From Sphingomonadales bacterium (GTDB lineage: Bacteria; Pseudomonadota; Alphaproteobacteria; Sphingomonadales; Kordiimonadaceae), in contig JAALKD010000029.1 in NCBI GenBank assembly GCA_011088215.1, forward strand, positions 8,636-40,813: 32,178 bases of DNA. The letters run 5' to 3'. Of this stretch, positions 1 through 8,588 are shown one piece after another; position 1 is the first letter of the stretch, and every line of letters begins with the position of its first letter. Position numbers and translations under genes: made by a program. The notes under the pieces were generated by a model, which saw nothing but the letters and a program-made list of their open reading frames with translations, did no database searches and was not told the origin of the DNA.

Positions 1-90
1 TTGCTGATGTGGCAAGCGCAGGACGGCAAACGCGTAGTGCCGGCAGAAAATTCTCGTCCACTCGTCAAGCAAACTGAGGTGTTCAAGTGA
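1..90 (+). CDS. C-terminal tail of an unidentified protein (partial)
   Basis: An open frame enters from the left edge and stops at TGA 88-90, giving the last 29 residues of a protein, ending ...TEVFK. The fragment is too short to recognise. It has the basic, polar look of a soluble C-terminus. A link to periplasmic substrate-binding proteins crossed my mind (the QDGKRVV stretch) but cannot be supported. Its stop codon overlaps the GTG start of the next gene, so it is probably the upstream member of the same operon and translationally coupled to the Rieske protein. Confidence 0.55.
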   Translation: MLMWQAQDGKRVVPAENSRPLVKQTEVFK

Positions 91-1148
91 GCCATGGTTA
101 TGTTCCGGTTCAGTGGAACCAAAATAAGAAAGTATATGATATTATTCTGTGGTTGGCGATTGTTGCGGCCATTGCACTCAATGTTGTGGTTTCGGGCGCA
201 AGCGTCCCTGCACCGTTGGCACCAAGCGACGAAATATTAGTCCTACGCGCACTCGGTGACACTGGCTTTATCCTGCTCAATATCATTCTGGCAATTGGGC
301 CGCTAGCGCGCCTTAACAAGGGTTTTTTGCCGCTGTTGTACAACCGGCGGCATATGGGCGTTTCGTTTTTTATTATCGTTTTAGCGCACGGTATATTCGC
401 GCTTTTTTGGTATCATGGCTTCGGAGTGCAAGACCCGATTACATCTGTGTTTACTAGTCAGGGCACGTTTGAGACAGTCAGTGATTACCCATTCCAGCCA
501 CTAGGCTTTGTTGCACTGTTAATCTTTTTCCTTATGGCAGCAACCAGCCATGATTTCTGGAACGCTGTGCTAGGCCCCAGGTTCTGGAAGGGCCTGCATA
601 TGCTGGTGTATGTGGCTTATGCATTGGTGCTTTTGCATCTGGCGCTGGGTGCGCTTCAGGCGGAGCCGTCGCGCGTGCCGAACTGGGTGCCATTCGTTAG
701 CCTGGTATGGGTTGGTGGCTTACATCTCATATCCACGTTCGCTGGTAAAGTAGATCTGTCAAAAGTTGATAGCGGTGAGTGGGTCGAAGTTTCGGACCCG
801 CAGGCAATCGAGCGAGGCGTTGGCCGCGTTATTGAAATCAAGGGCCAGGAACGCGTGGCGATCTTTCGTACTGAAAATGATGAGTTTGGTGCCATTTCCA
901 ATGTTTGCAGGCATCAGGCTGGGCCGTTGGGGGAAGGCTGTATGATCGATGGTTTGGTTACCTGTCCCTGGCATGGCTTCCAGTATCAGTTGGAGGATGG
1001 CGCCTCGCCGCCGCCCTTTGAAGAAAAAGTCGCGACTTACGAGCTGAAGGTTGAGAACGGTTCACTGTTGTTGAATACAACGGCGCTACCTCCCGGCACG
1101 CCCCGGCCATTAGTCAAGCTGGCAAATCAGATATCGGAGGCGTCATGA
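87..1148 (+). CDS. Ferric-reductase-like membrane protein fused to a Rieske [2Fe-2S] domain
   Basis: A predicted inner-membrane electron-transfer protein of 353 residues. The N-terminal half has about six membrane segments (roughly residues 17-37, 53-73, 90-110, 137-153, 168-190, 200-218). Histidines 101, 171 and 184 are placed as in the haem-binding ferric reductase/MsrQ-type membrane domain. The C-terminal part is a Rieske domain with the full ligand set C274-x-H276 and C293-x2-H296 (CRH...CPWH), so a 2Fe-2S cluster is expected. The GTG start at 87 is chosen because GAGG lies a few bases upstream and the start overlaps the preceding stop (GTGA). The 3' end overlaps the next gene by ATGA. 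The domains are seen in the sequence. That haem passes electrons to or from the Rieske cluster is inference, and the electron donor and acceptor are unknown. Confidence 0.85.
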   Translation: MSHGYVPVQWNQNKKVYDIILWLAIVAAIALNVVVSGASVPAPLAPSDEILVLRALGDTGFILLNIILAIGPLARLNKGFLPLLYNRRHMGVSFFIIVLAHGIFALFWYHGFGVQDPITSVFTSQGTFETVSDYPFQPLGFVALLIFFLMAATSHDFWNAVLGPRFWKGLHMLVYVAYALVLLHLALGALQAEPSRVPNWVPFVSLVWVGGLHLISTFAGKVDLSKVDSGEWVEVSDPQAIERGVGRVIEIKGQERVAIFRTENDEFGAISNVCRHQAGPLGEGCMIDGLVTCPWHGFQYQLEDGASPPPFEEKVATYELKVENGSLLLNTTALPPGTPRPLVKLANQISEAS

Positions 1149-1951
1149 AAACCCCATTTTTTGTTGGTTATCTTCCGTTCCCGAAGGTGCTGAAGCCTCT
1201 CTTTCAGTGGGCGGTTCCACTTCTGCTGTTGGCGAGTTTTGCGACTGCCTATATTTTTGCTGTGGTTACGAAGGAAGCGGGCACTGGCACATGGAATGCC
1301 TTTGACCCCGTAACGATAACTGGTGTGGTTAGAGCCAAGCCGTACCCGATGATTGCCACAGCAGACCGCCCGAACCATCCGGTTTTGATTGTTCAGTTGG
1401 GTAAGCTTGATGCGACGGAAATATTGGCGCCGCTGGATGGTAAAACTGTTTCTATAGAAGGCTTTATGATCGAACGCGGTCCTTGGCAAATGATGGAAAT
1501 TGAAGGCCTGCACAGTGTTGTAGAGGTGGCCGCTGTCGAATTGGCTCCATTAGTGGAATCAGCTTCGATGTTTGTGTCACTGGTTGGGGAAATTGTTGAC
1601 AGCAAATGTATGCTCGGTGTGATGAAACCGGGCGCGGGCAAGGTGCACCGAGAATGCGCAGAACTCTGTGTAATGGGCGGTATGCCACCCATGTTGTTGG
1701 TCAAAAATGACGCTGGTGAGAAAGCTGCCTACTTGCTGGTGGACCAGCAGGGCAAAGCAGTTGGTCGGCGCTTAATACCACATATTGCCTTGCCTGTCGC
1801 TGTTGAGGGGTTTGCTTTTCGCATGGGTGATATGACCGCGATTAGGGTTGATCCGGCGATGGTGCAGGAATTGCGCGGGCCGGCGAAAGTGGCATTCGGC
1901 GAGTCTATCGGCATGGTGGGCACCAGCAGTTTTTGTCGCATCCCAAGCTAG
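1145..1951 (+). CDS. Membrane-anchored protein with a C-x15-C-x3-C motif, function unknown
   Basis: A 268-residue protein with one clear N-terminal membrane segment (about residues 22-41) and the remainder presumably periplasmic. I do not recognise a named family. The most striking part is residues 148-182: a GEIVDSKC turn, then Gly/Pro-rich residues, H168, C171, C175 and a GGMPP turn. This cysteine/histidine cluster (C155, H168, C171, C175) could bind a metal or cofactor or form disulfides. The middle (about 55-125) looks like a small beta-rich domain. It overlaps the Rieske gene by four bases (ATGA), so the two are very likely co-translated and may form one redox complex. Function is inferred from neighbourhood only. 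Confidence 0.75.
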   Translation: MKTPFFVGYLPFPKVLKPLFQWAVPLLLLASFATAYIFAVVTKEAGTGTWNAFDPVTITGVVRAKPYPMIATADRPNHPVLIVQLGKLDATEILAPLDGKTVSIEGFMIERGPWQMMEIEGLHSVVEVAAVELAPLVESASMFVSLVGEIVDSKCMLGVMKPGAGKVHRECAELCVMGGMPPMLLVKNDAGEKAAYLLVDQQGKAVGRRLIPHIALPVAVEGFAFRMGDMTAIRVDPAMVQELRGPAKVAFGESIGMVGTSSFCRIPS

Positions 1952-2000
1952 GTTAAATCAACCTCTCGGGGTGTTGAACGCGTTTTTTCCACAATGATGT

Positions 2001-2029
2001 TTGCATGAAGGATGGCAGCTTCCTATTGT
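2001..2029 (+). promoter_or_regulatory. Candidate sigma70-type promoter before the symporter pair
   Basis: TTGCAT (2001-2006) and TATTGT (2024-2029) are separated by 17 bp in the 141-bp gap that precedes the DUF4212 gene. The match to consensus is only moderate (3/6 and 4/6), and nothing else in the gap stands out. Confidence 0.3.
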
Positions 2030-2092
2030 GCTCGCAGCGACAACCCTGCGGATGCATGGTTGTGATTGCGATTTTGTCGGAAGGGGAGCCGA

Positions 2093-2383
2093 ATGTCACC
2101 GCAGCCAAATCAAAATGGGGACGCCGAGAGTGCTGGAGACCGGACCAAAGCCTATTGGCGAGCTAACCTCAAGCTGCTAGGCAAGCTGCTTGTTGTTTGG
2201 TTCGTGGTTTCTTTTGGTTTTGGTATTTTGCTTCAACCTTTCCTTGACCAATTTCAATTCTTCGGTTTCAAGCTTGGTTTCTGGTTTGCTCAGCAGGGAT
2301 CAATTTATGTGTTTATCGCGCTGATATTTGTCTATTCGCACCGCATGCGAAAAATAGACCGCGACTTCGGCGTGGAGGATTAG
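2093..2383 (+). CDS. DUF4212 small subunit of a sodium:solute symporter
   Basis: A 96-residue protein with two membrane segments (about residues 27-50 and 62-82) ending in a basic/acidic tail (HRMRKIDRDFGVED). The AYWRANLKLL start of the domain and the R-K-I-D-x-x-F end are typical of the DUF4212 family, small membrane proteins encoded immediately upstream of VC_2705-type sodium:solute symporters. That is exactly the arrangement here, with the symporter starting four bases after the stop. The ATG at 2093 is chosen over an upstream TTG at 2066 because AAGGGGAG (2081-2088) sits at good ribosome-binding distance and the upstream extension is not family-like. It probably supports assembly or activity of the transporter. 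Confidence 0.85.
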   Translation: MSPQPNQNGDAESAGDRTKAYWRANLKLLGKLLVVWFVVSFGFGILLQPFLDQFQFFGFKLGFWFAQQGSIYVFIALIFVYSHRMRKIDRDFGVED

Positions 2384-2387
2384 GCAT

Positions 2388-4163
2388 ATGGAAACCTCCA
2401 CCCTCATATATCTGTTCGTTGGCGTTTCCTTTGCGCTGTATATCGGCATTGCCATATGGTCCCGCGTTGGGTCCACGAAAGAATTTTACATCGCAGGCGG
2501 CGGTATTCATCCGGTAGTTAACGGTATGGCAACTGCGGCGGACTGGATGTCGGCGGCCTCGTTTATCTCCATGGCCGGACTGATTGCATTCCTGGGTTAT
2601 GATGGCTCGGTTTATTTGATGGGCTGGACCGGTGGTTATGTGTTGCTGGCGCTTTTGCTCGCGCCGTACTTACGTAAATTCGGCAAATTCACTGTGCCGG
2701 AATTTATTGGTGAGCGCTATTATTCTGACACGGCCCGTCTGGTCGCCGTTGTTTGCCTGATTTTCATCAGTTTCACCTATGTGGCAGGGCAAATGCGAGG
2801 TGTTGGTATTGTTTTTAGTCGCTTCTTAGAGGTGGACATTGACATGGGTGTCATTATTGGTATGACCATCGTGTTTTTCTACGCCGTACTGGGTGGTATG
2901 AAGGGCATTACCTACACGCAGGTGGCGCAGTATTGTGTGTTGATTTTTGCTTATACCGTACCGGCAATTTTCATATCTATGCTGATCACAGGAAACCCGG
3001 TGCCGCAACTGGGCTTGGGGTCAGAGCTCGCTGATGGCTCCGGCATGTATGTGCTTGAAAAACTGGACGCGGTGTTGGTTGACCTTGGCTTTAATGCTTA
3101 TACAGAGAGCACCAAATCCATGGCTGACATTTTTGCCATCACGGCGGCCTTGATGTTGGGTACCGCCGGGTTGCCTCATGTCATCGTACGCTTTTTCACC
3201 GTACCAAAGGCATCGGATGCCCGCACGTCTGCGGGCTGGGCTCTGGTGTTTATCGCGATTCTCTACACCACCGCTCCAGCGGTTGGGGCTTTTGCACGCA
3301 TTAACTTCATCGACAGCGTTAATGACACGCCTTACAGCGACGTCGCCGAAGTATATAAAAATTATGAAGACTTGGGTTTGGTCGCCTGGAAGGACAAAAA
3401 CAAGGATGGAAAAATTCAATATAGTGCAGGTGCACCGTTTGACGGAAAACCCGATTTTGATGGAGATAAGCGCGGTGCGTCTGGCGAACGGGTCATTACC
3501 AATGAACCAACTGACAATGCCAATGAGGCTTATGTGGACCGCGATATAATGGTGCTGGCAAACCCGGAAATTGCCGGGTTGCCGGGTTGGGTGGTCGCCC
3601 TTGTCGCAGCTGGGTCGCTTGCGGCGGCACTGTCAACTGCGGCGGGCCTGTTGTTGGTTATCTCTTCATCGATCAGCCACGATGTGATGAAAAAGACGTT
3701 TATGCCCCATATCAGTGACGCTCAGGAACTTCGGGCTGCGCGCCTGGCAGCTATTGTCGCGATCATGATTGCTGGCTATTTCGGTATTAACCCGCCAGGG
3801 TTTGTTGCCCAGGTGGTGGCTTTCGCTTTCGGTCTTGCTGCGGCTAGCTTGTTTCCCGCCATTATCATGTGTATTTTCACCAAATCCATGAATAAGGAAG
3901 GCGCGATTGTTGGCATGCTCGCAGGCCTGGTGTTCACCTTCAGCTATATCGTTTTCTTCAAATTCGTCTCGCCAGAGTTGAATATGGCGGAAAACTGGCT
4001 ATTCGGCATCTCGCCTGAGGGTATTGGTTTTGTTGGTATGTTCGTCAATATTGGCGCGGCGTTTTTAGTGAAGCGCTTTACCAAAGACACACCTCAAGAC
4101 GTGCAGGACTTGGTTGAGGATATTCGGGTGCCATCGGGGGCAGGTGCGGCCCATTCGCACTAA
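2388..4163 (+). CDS. Sodium:solute symporter, VC_2705 type (SSS family)
   Basis: A 591-residue integral membrane protein of the SSS family, for sodium-driven uptake of a small solute, probably a short carboxylate, given the similarity in layout to acetate permease ActP. Seen in the sequence: about 13 hydrophobic segments, an early GGGIHPVVNGMATAADWMSAASF core and a late LAAALSTAAGLLLVISSSISHD segment, both typical of the family. Between the central membrane segments lies a long polar insert (about residues 325-385) with an EF-hand-like loop, D336-x-N338-x-D340-G-x-I343. This insert occurs in the VC_2705 subfamily. It forms an operon with the DUF4212 gene (4-bp gap) and converges on the amidohydrolase gene with only five bases between stops. 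The actual substrate cannot be read from sequence. Confidence 0.9.
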   Translation: METSTLIYLFVGVSFALYIGIAIWSRVGSTKEFYIAGGGIHPVVNGMATAADWMSAASFISMAGLIAFLGYDGSVYLMGWTGGYVLLALLLAPYLRKFGKFTVPEFIGERYYSDTARLVAVVCLIFISFTYVAGQMRGVGIVFSRFLEVDIDMGVIIGMTIVFFYAVLGGMKGITYTQVAQYCVLIFAYTVPAIFISMLITGNPVPQLGLGSELADGSGMYVLEKLDAVLVDLGFNAYTESTKSMADIFAITAALMLGTAGLPHVIVRFFTVPKASDARTSAGWALVFIAILYTTAPAVGAFARINFIDSVNDTPYSDVAEVYKNYEDLGLVAWKDKNKDGKIQYSAGAPFDGKPDFDGDKRGASGERVITNEPTDNANEAYVDRDIMVLANPEIAGLPGWVVALVAAGSLAAALSTAAGLLLVISSSISHDVMKKTFMPHISDAQELRAARLAAIVAIMIAGYFGINPPGFVAQVVAFAFGLAAASLFPAIIMCIFTKSMNKEGAIVGMLAGLVFTFSYIVFFKFVSPELNMAENWLFGISPEGIGFVGMFVNIGAAFLVKRFTKDTPQDVQDLVEDIRVPSGAGAAHSH

Positions 4164-4168
4164 ATTGT

Positions 4169-5395
4169 TTACTCAGAAACGCCGAACGGAATCCGCTTTA
4201 AGGCAATCTGACCGTTACTGATCACCATCAGTACATCCTGCAACGCTTCAATATTTTCAAGAGGGTTTGCGGGCACGACAATCATGTCGGCTTCATAGCC
4301 TTCGGTAATCTGGCTGGTGACGGCGCTCAGGCCAAGTAGGTCGGCGGAACTAACTGTTGCAGTTTGCAGAGCTTCGAAATTGCTCATGCCCAGCCGGACA
4401 AAATTTTCTACTTCAACGGAAATTCGGTTGGTGGATTTATTGTCATAATAATTGTCTGCGCCGGTTGCGAACTTCACTCCTATTTTATGGGCACTGCGGA
4501 TGACGCGCTCTAGCTGCGGCACCATATGTTTGCCGCGCAACCGCAACACATGATCATATTGTTCTTCATTCATCTCATTCATGGTGACGTAAGTTGGCAC
4601 AAGCCATGTGCCGCGCTCTTTCATTAATGCGAGCGTTTCATCGGACAGATATGTGCCGTGTTCAATGCTGCGCGCGCCCGCCTTTACCGCGGCTTTGCCG
4701 CCTTCATCACCGTGCGCGTGGACAAGCACCGGAACGTTGTGGCGCGCGGCTTCCTCTACCACCACACGTAGTTGACGCTCTGTATAAACCGGCTGGCGTG
4801 GGTCGGTGGTGGAAAGGCCTGCGCGCTCAGTGCCGCGGGTTTTGATCGCGTCCGCACCGCGGTCAATATTGACCTGCACCAGTGTGCGCAATTCATCGTC
4901 CGTATTAACCCCGTCCGCGAGTACAGCCAGTCGCGGGTCAGCCAGGATTGTGTCCCCCAGTTTGGGCGTAACATAAACACCAGTGGCCACCACGTCCGGG
5001 CCAGCCACAGCGCCACTGCGCACAAGTTCCCGAAGTGCGACATCTTCAAATGCTTTCACGCTGGCGCTTCTAATTGTTGTAACGCCGGAGACCAGCGCAC
5101 GGCGCGCTTGGGCCAGCGTATTAAGGTGCGTGTGTACATCAAACATGCCCGGCATCAGATAGTTACCCTCAAGGTCGATAACCGTGTAGTTGTTGCCGAT
5201 AGCTGAGCTTGCTTTGGCAATCTCACTGATTTTTCCGTCCGAAATGAAAACAGTTTGATTTTCCAGAATTTGGTTTTCCACACCGTTGAAAATTTTGCCG
5301 TTCACCAGCGCATAATCTTCGGCTTGTGTTGCTGTAGTTGGGGAAAACACTGATGCGATAACGGCGAAAAAAGTGGCGATTGTTTTATTGCTCAT
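4169..5395 (-). CDS. Exported metal-dependent amidohydrolase (imidazolonepropionase/Xaa-Pro dipeptidase-like)
   Basis: A 408-residue protein with an N-terminal signal peptide (hydrophobic about 5-20, likely cleaved after TQA), so periplasmic. It shows the amidohydrolase-superfamily metal site: H88 and H90 in DVHTH, K185 in DAIKTRG (the usual carbamylated lysine), H226/H228 in VHAHG, H246 in IEHG and D314 in TGAD. The C-terminal GYEADMIVV segment returns to the small beta-sandwich typical of the family. Relatives hydrolyse cyclic amides, or dipeptides with proline or arginine. The substrate here is unknown. The gene stands alone on the minus strand, facing the symporter, and is one of three exported amidohydrolases in the window. 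The ATG at 5395 gives a complete signal peptide. Confidence 0.88.
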   Translation of the reverse strand: MSNKTIATFFAVIASVFSPTTATQAEDYALVNGKIFNGVENQILENQTVFISDGKISEIAKASSAIGNNYTVIDLEGNYLMPGMFDVHTHLNTLAQARRALVSGVTTIRSASVKAFEDVALRELVRSGAVAGPDVVATGVYVTPKLGDTILADPRLAVLADGVNTDDELRTLVQVNIDRGADAIKTRGTERAGLSTTDPRQPVYTERQLRVVVEEAARHNVPVLVHAHGDEGGKAAVKAGARSIEHGTYLSDETLALMKERGTWLVPTYVTMNEMNEEQYDHVLRLRGKHMVPQLERVIRSAHKIGVKFATGADNYYDNKSTNRISVEVENFVRLGMSNFEALQTATVSSADLLGLSAVTSQITEGYEADMIVVPANPLENIEALQDVLMVISNGQIALKRIPFGVSE

Positions 5396-5522
5396 TTGAA
5401 TTCCAACTCCGTTTTTAAACTGGCAGTCATTGATTTTTCCAAAACACTATCTACGTATGAAAGGGCAAAAATTTTGACGGACAATATGTTTTGGCGTTTT
5501 CCCAGCGCTTTCGCCGCCAACC

Positions 5523-5565
5523 AATATTTGATCCAGTTTACGACGGGCGTGTAAAATATTTGATC
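5523..5565. repeat. 11-bp direct repeat AATATTTGATC, 32 bp apart
   Basis: AATATTTGATC occurs at 5523-5533 and again, identically, at 5555-5565. The start-to-start distance is 32 bp, about three helical turns, so both copies would face the same side of the DNA. They sit 73-115 bp before the adaptor gene of the efflux operon and overlap a weak promoter candidate. A regulator-binding site is a reasonable inference, but no regulator gene lies next to it. Confidence 0.5.
5528..5557 (+). promoter_or_regulatory. Weak promoter candidate for the efflux operon
   Basis: TTGATC (5528-5533) and TAAAAT (5552-5557) lie 18 bp apart in the 242-bp intergenic region between the divergently read amidohydrolase and the efflux adaptor gene. 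The boxes overlap the two copies of the AATATTTGATC repeat. The region is AT-rich, so chance matches are likely. Confidence 0.25.
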
Positions 5566-5637
5566 ACTTGAGTTATAGGACATAAGCTACAAAAAATTCT
5601 ACTTCTGCATCTTTTTTCAGTAATTTGGGCTAGATTT

Positions 5638-6687
5638 ATGGAAGATAAAAGCAAGCTTTTGAACGATTTAAAGATTGATCGTAAGGAAGATGACGCCTCC
5701 GGGGGTGTGTCAGTTGTCGCTGTTGTTGGTCTGGTTCTTATTGCATTGCTATTGGGTGGAGCTGGTACGTATTTCTATTTGGGAGGCGCACAGCCAGAGC
5801 CACGGCAGGTTGTGGCCAAGCCGGGCGATGACATTAAGCAGGTGGCGCAAGCTAATGTTGTAGCCGAAGATTCCGCTGGCGGTGCGGCAGCGCCTGTCGC
5901 ACCGGTGTCTGACCGTTTGCTGAATGCATCCGGTTATATCACTGCTCGGCGCATTGCTACTGTTTCTGCAGAAATTATGGGGCTTCTCACGGATGTTTAC
6001 GTTGAAGAGGGCATGTCGGTTAATGAAGGCGACGTACTTGCCCGTCTGGACAACGCAGTTGCTTCGGTTAACCTGGAGTTTGCCCAAGCTCAAATCGAAG
6101 TCCAACAAGCTCAGCTGGACAGTACAGTGGCTAATCTGGATGAAGCCAAGCGGGTTCTGGTGCGTGTTACCGAGTTGGAAGAAAACGACTTTTCCAGCAA
6201 TGCTGATGTCACCCGCGCGCAGGCTAATGTGGCCTCGCTTGAAGCGCAAGTTCAGTCGGCACAAGCCAGTATCAAGGTATCGCGCCTCGAAGCCAGTCGC
6301 CAACAAGAACGGCTCAATGACCATACAATAAGGGCACCGTTCGGCGGAGTGGTCACAGTTAAAAACGCTCAACCCGGCGAGATTGTATCGCCCAGTTCAG
6401 CAGGCGGTGGTTTCACCCGAACCGGTATTTGCACTATCGTTGACATGGGTTCGCTTGAAATCGAGGTGGATGTTAACGAGGCTTTTATCGGCCGCGTATT
6501 CAATGGCCAGAAGGTCGAGGCCAATCTGGACGCCTACCCTAGTTGGACTATTCCAGCATCAGTAATTGCCATCATTCCAACCGCCGACCGCGCTAAGGCA
6601 ACCGTGCGTGTTCGTATTCGCATTGAAGAAAAAGACAATCGTATTTTACCTGACATGGGCGTGAAAGTGGCGTTTCTTAAATCGTGA
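5638..6687 (+). CDS. HlyD/MacA-type periplasmic adaptor (membrane fusion protein)
   Basis: A 349-residue adaptor with one membrane anchor (about residues 23-48) and a periplasmic body. Domain order: anchor, acidic/alanine-rich linker, first half of the lipoyl-like barrel (about 95-135, with VEEGMSVNEGDVLARLD), alpha-helical coiled coil rich in Q, A and L (about 140-222), second half of the barrel (IRAPFGGVVTVKNAQPGEIV, about 227-247), then a beta-barrel/membrane-proximal region. This is the standard architecture of adaptors that bridge an inner-membrane ABC pump and an outer-membrane channel. It is the first gene of a four-gene operon with an ATPase and two permeases. No outer-membrane factor gene is present nearby, so a shared TolC-like protein is presumably used. 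The ribosome site before ATG 5638 is weak. Confidence 0.88.
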   Translation: MEDKSKLLNDLKIDRKEDDASGGVSVVAVVGLVLIALLLGGAGTYFYLGGAQPEPRQVVAKPGDDIKQVAQANVVAEDSAGGAAAPVAPVSDRLLNASGYITARRIATVSAEIMGLLTDVYVEEGMSVNEGDVLARLDNAVASVNLEFAQAQIEVQQAQLDSTVANLDEAKRVLVRVTELEENDFSSNADVTRAQANVASLEAQVQSAQASIKVSRLEASRQQERLNDHTIRAPFGGVVTVKNAQPGEIVSPSSAGGGFTRTGICTIVDMGSLEIEVDVNEAFIGRVFNGQKVEANLDAYPSWTIPASVIAIIPTADRAKATVRVRIRIEEKDNRILPDMGVKVAFLKS

Positions 6688-6729
6688 CCTGATACCTCGT
6701 TTACCGCACCAATTCTCTGGGAGAGAAAA

Positions 6730-7426
6730 ATGAGCCAAGACCATCTGTTTGATCTCAAGAACGTCGCCAAAAGCTTCGTTAAGGGCAAAGAAAAAATCAC
6801 AATTTTCGAAGACCTGAACATGACAATTGATGAAGGTGATTTTGTTGCGATCATGGGGCCCTCAGGCTCTGGCAAAACAACTTTGCTCAATATGCTCGGC
6901 GGAGTTGACCAACCAACAGACGGCGAAGTGTGGTTTGACGGTGACCGTGTTGATAGCCTTTCTGAAGGGCAACTGGCTCGCTGGCGCGCCAACAACGTGG
7001 GGTTTATATTTCAGTTTTATAACCTGATGCCCATGCTGAATGCGGCGCGCAACGTGGAGCTGCCCCTGTTGTTGACTAAATTGGGCGCAAAACATCGCAA
7101 GAAGAATGTCGAGACGGCACTGACGTTGGTTGATCTGTTGGACAGAGCCAAACATATGCCCAATGAGATGGTCTGGCGGCCAGCAACAGCGCGTGGCCAT
7201 TGCCCGCGCAATTGTGTCAGACCCAAAACTTTTATTGTGCGACGAGCCAACCGGTGACCTGGACCGGGCAACTGCAGATGAAATTCTCAAAACCTTGCAG
7301 TTGCTGAACAAAGAATTCAATAAAACCATCATTATGGTGACCCACGATCCGGCCGCGGCCAAATATGCCAAGCGAACAATTCATCTGGACAAGGGTGAAT
7401 TTGTCGAAGAGGAACTGGTGGCATGA
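6730..7426 (+). pseudogene. ABC transporter ATPase, LolD/MacB type, interrupted by a +1 frameshift at 7170-7171
   Basis: Two frames together encode one complete ABC ATPase. The first (from ATG 6730, with GGGAGAG just upstream) carries Walker A GPSGSGKT (residues 43-50) and the Q-loop GFIFQFYNLMP, reads to HMPNEM, then runs off-frame to a stop at 7257. The second frame continues directly with the signature SGGQQQR, Walker [13 protein letters not shown] and the H-loop VTHD, ending at 7426. Dropping one G at 7170/7171 restores HMPNEM-SGGQQQR and an intact protein of 231 residues, the normal LolD-like length. The restored stop overlaps the next start (ATGA). As given, the product lacks signature and Walker B and would be inactive. 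Because everything else is conserved, a sequencing or assembly error is at least as likely as real decay. Confidence 0.85.
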
Positions 7427-8577
7427 AGGACTTCTATCTGATTTTCAAAAATCTAACGCGCAAGCCGCTGCGTCTGTTTTTGACGATGTTTGCGACATTT
7501 GTTGCCTTCCTGATATACGGCACGTTAACAAGCTTTCAGGTAGCCATTGATTCCGGCGTTGATCTGGCCGCAGATGACCGCTTGATAGCGGTCAACAAAA
7601 TCAACTTCACCCAGCCATTGCCCATTTCTTATGTCAACAGGGTTAAGGGTCTGGATAATATTACTGATGTAACCCATTTGAATTGGTTTGGTGGTTACTA
7701 TCAGGACCCGCAGAACTTTATGGCAATGTTCGCTGTTGATGAACAAACTTTCTTGACAGTTTACAATGAAATTGTCCTGTCACCCGACGAGCGTCAGGCA
7801 TGGTTGAACAGTCGGCAAGGCTTGATTGCCGGTGAAAGTATTGCAAAACAGCATGGCTGGAGTGTGGGAGACAGGATACCGATAAGCTCCAATATTTTTT
7901 CTAAAGTTGATGGCAGCAGTTCATGGGAGTTTGATGTCATAGGCATCTACACGGGGACCGACGCGCAAACTGACACCACTAGCGTCTATTTTCATTATGA
8001 CTATTTCAACGAAACTCAGTCGTTTGGTCGCGATTTTATCGGTTTTATGGGTGTTCGCACGACTGACCCCAAATTGAACGAGGCAGTCATTAAGTCGATC
8101 GACGATCTGTTTGCAAATACCCCGTACGAAACCGAAACCGTACCAGAAAAGGTATTCAACAAGGCCTTCATTGAGCAGATCGGTAACCTGAGTTTGATCC
8201 TTGGATCGGTTGTGTTTGCCGCCTTCTTTATCATTTTGGTGATTGTTGGTAATTCGATGGTGCTGTCCATTCGTGAACGTACTGCTGAAATCGGCGTGCT
8301 GAAAACGCTTGGTTTCAAGTCACGGCGTATCTTTTTCATGGTTTTGGCGGAGTCGCTTTTGCTTGCATTGGCTGGCGGTATGCTTGGTCTTTTGGCTACA
8401 AATTTAACCGTAGCGGCTTTCAATCAGGCACCAATCCAGCTGCCGGTTTTAGTGGTCACAAATGGCATTGTAGGCGAGGCAACCTTGATAATGGTTGCAC
8501 TCGGTTTGGTTACTGGGATTTTGCCCGCAATCAATGCCTTGCGTCTTAACATCATAACAGCCCTTTCGCGGCAATAG
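7423..8577 (+). CDS. ABC transporter permease, FtsX/MacB type (first of two)
   Basis: A 384-residue permease with one N-terminal membrane segment (about 18-38), a large periplasmic domain (about 40-255) and three C-terminal membrane segments (about 258-282, 305-330, 350-372) separated by a cytoplasmic loop with [20 protein letters not shown]. This is the hallmark of the FtsX domain in MacB, LolC/E and related mechanotransmission transporters. It overlaps the ATPase gene by ATGA and is followed 11 bp later by a second permease of the same design, suggesting a heterodimeric membrane part. Together with the HlyD-type adaptor, this points to export of a substrate across the envelope. Candidates include a peptide, lipid or antibiotic, but nothing in the sequence decides. 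Confidence 0.87.
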   Translation: MKDFYLIFKNLTRKPLRLFLTMFATFVAFLIYGTLTSFQVAIDSGVDLAADDRLIAVNKINFTQPLPISYVNRVKGLDNITDVTHLNWFGGYYQDPQNFMAMFAVDEQTFLTVYNEIVLSPDERQAWLNSRQGLIAGESIAKQHGWSVGDRIPISSNIFSKVDGSSSWEFDVIGIYTGTDAQTDTTSVYFHYDYFNETQSFGRDFIGFMGVRTTDPKLNEAVIKSIDDLFANTPYETETVPEKVFNKAFIEQIGNLSLILGSVVFAAFFIILVIVGNSMVLSIRERTAEIGVLKTLGFKSRRIFFMVLAESLLLALAGGMLGLLATNLTVAAFNQAPIQLPVLVVTNGIVGEATLIMVALGLVTGILPAINALRLNIITALSRQ

Positions 8578-8588
8578 AGGACAGGATT

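Noticed and set aside
5392..5583. 63-residue minus-strand open frame upstream of the first amidohydrolase
   Set aside because: It overlaps the amidohydrolase start, lies in an AT-rich regulatory gap, has no ribosome site I can see and no recognisable domain.
7160..7180. Programmed ribosomal frameshift in the efflux ATPase
   Set aside because: There is no slippery heptamer and no evident downstream pseudoknot, and a shorter ATPase without signature motif would have no clear use.
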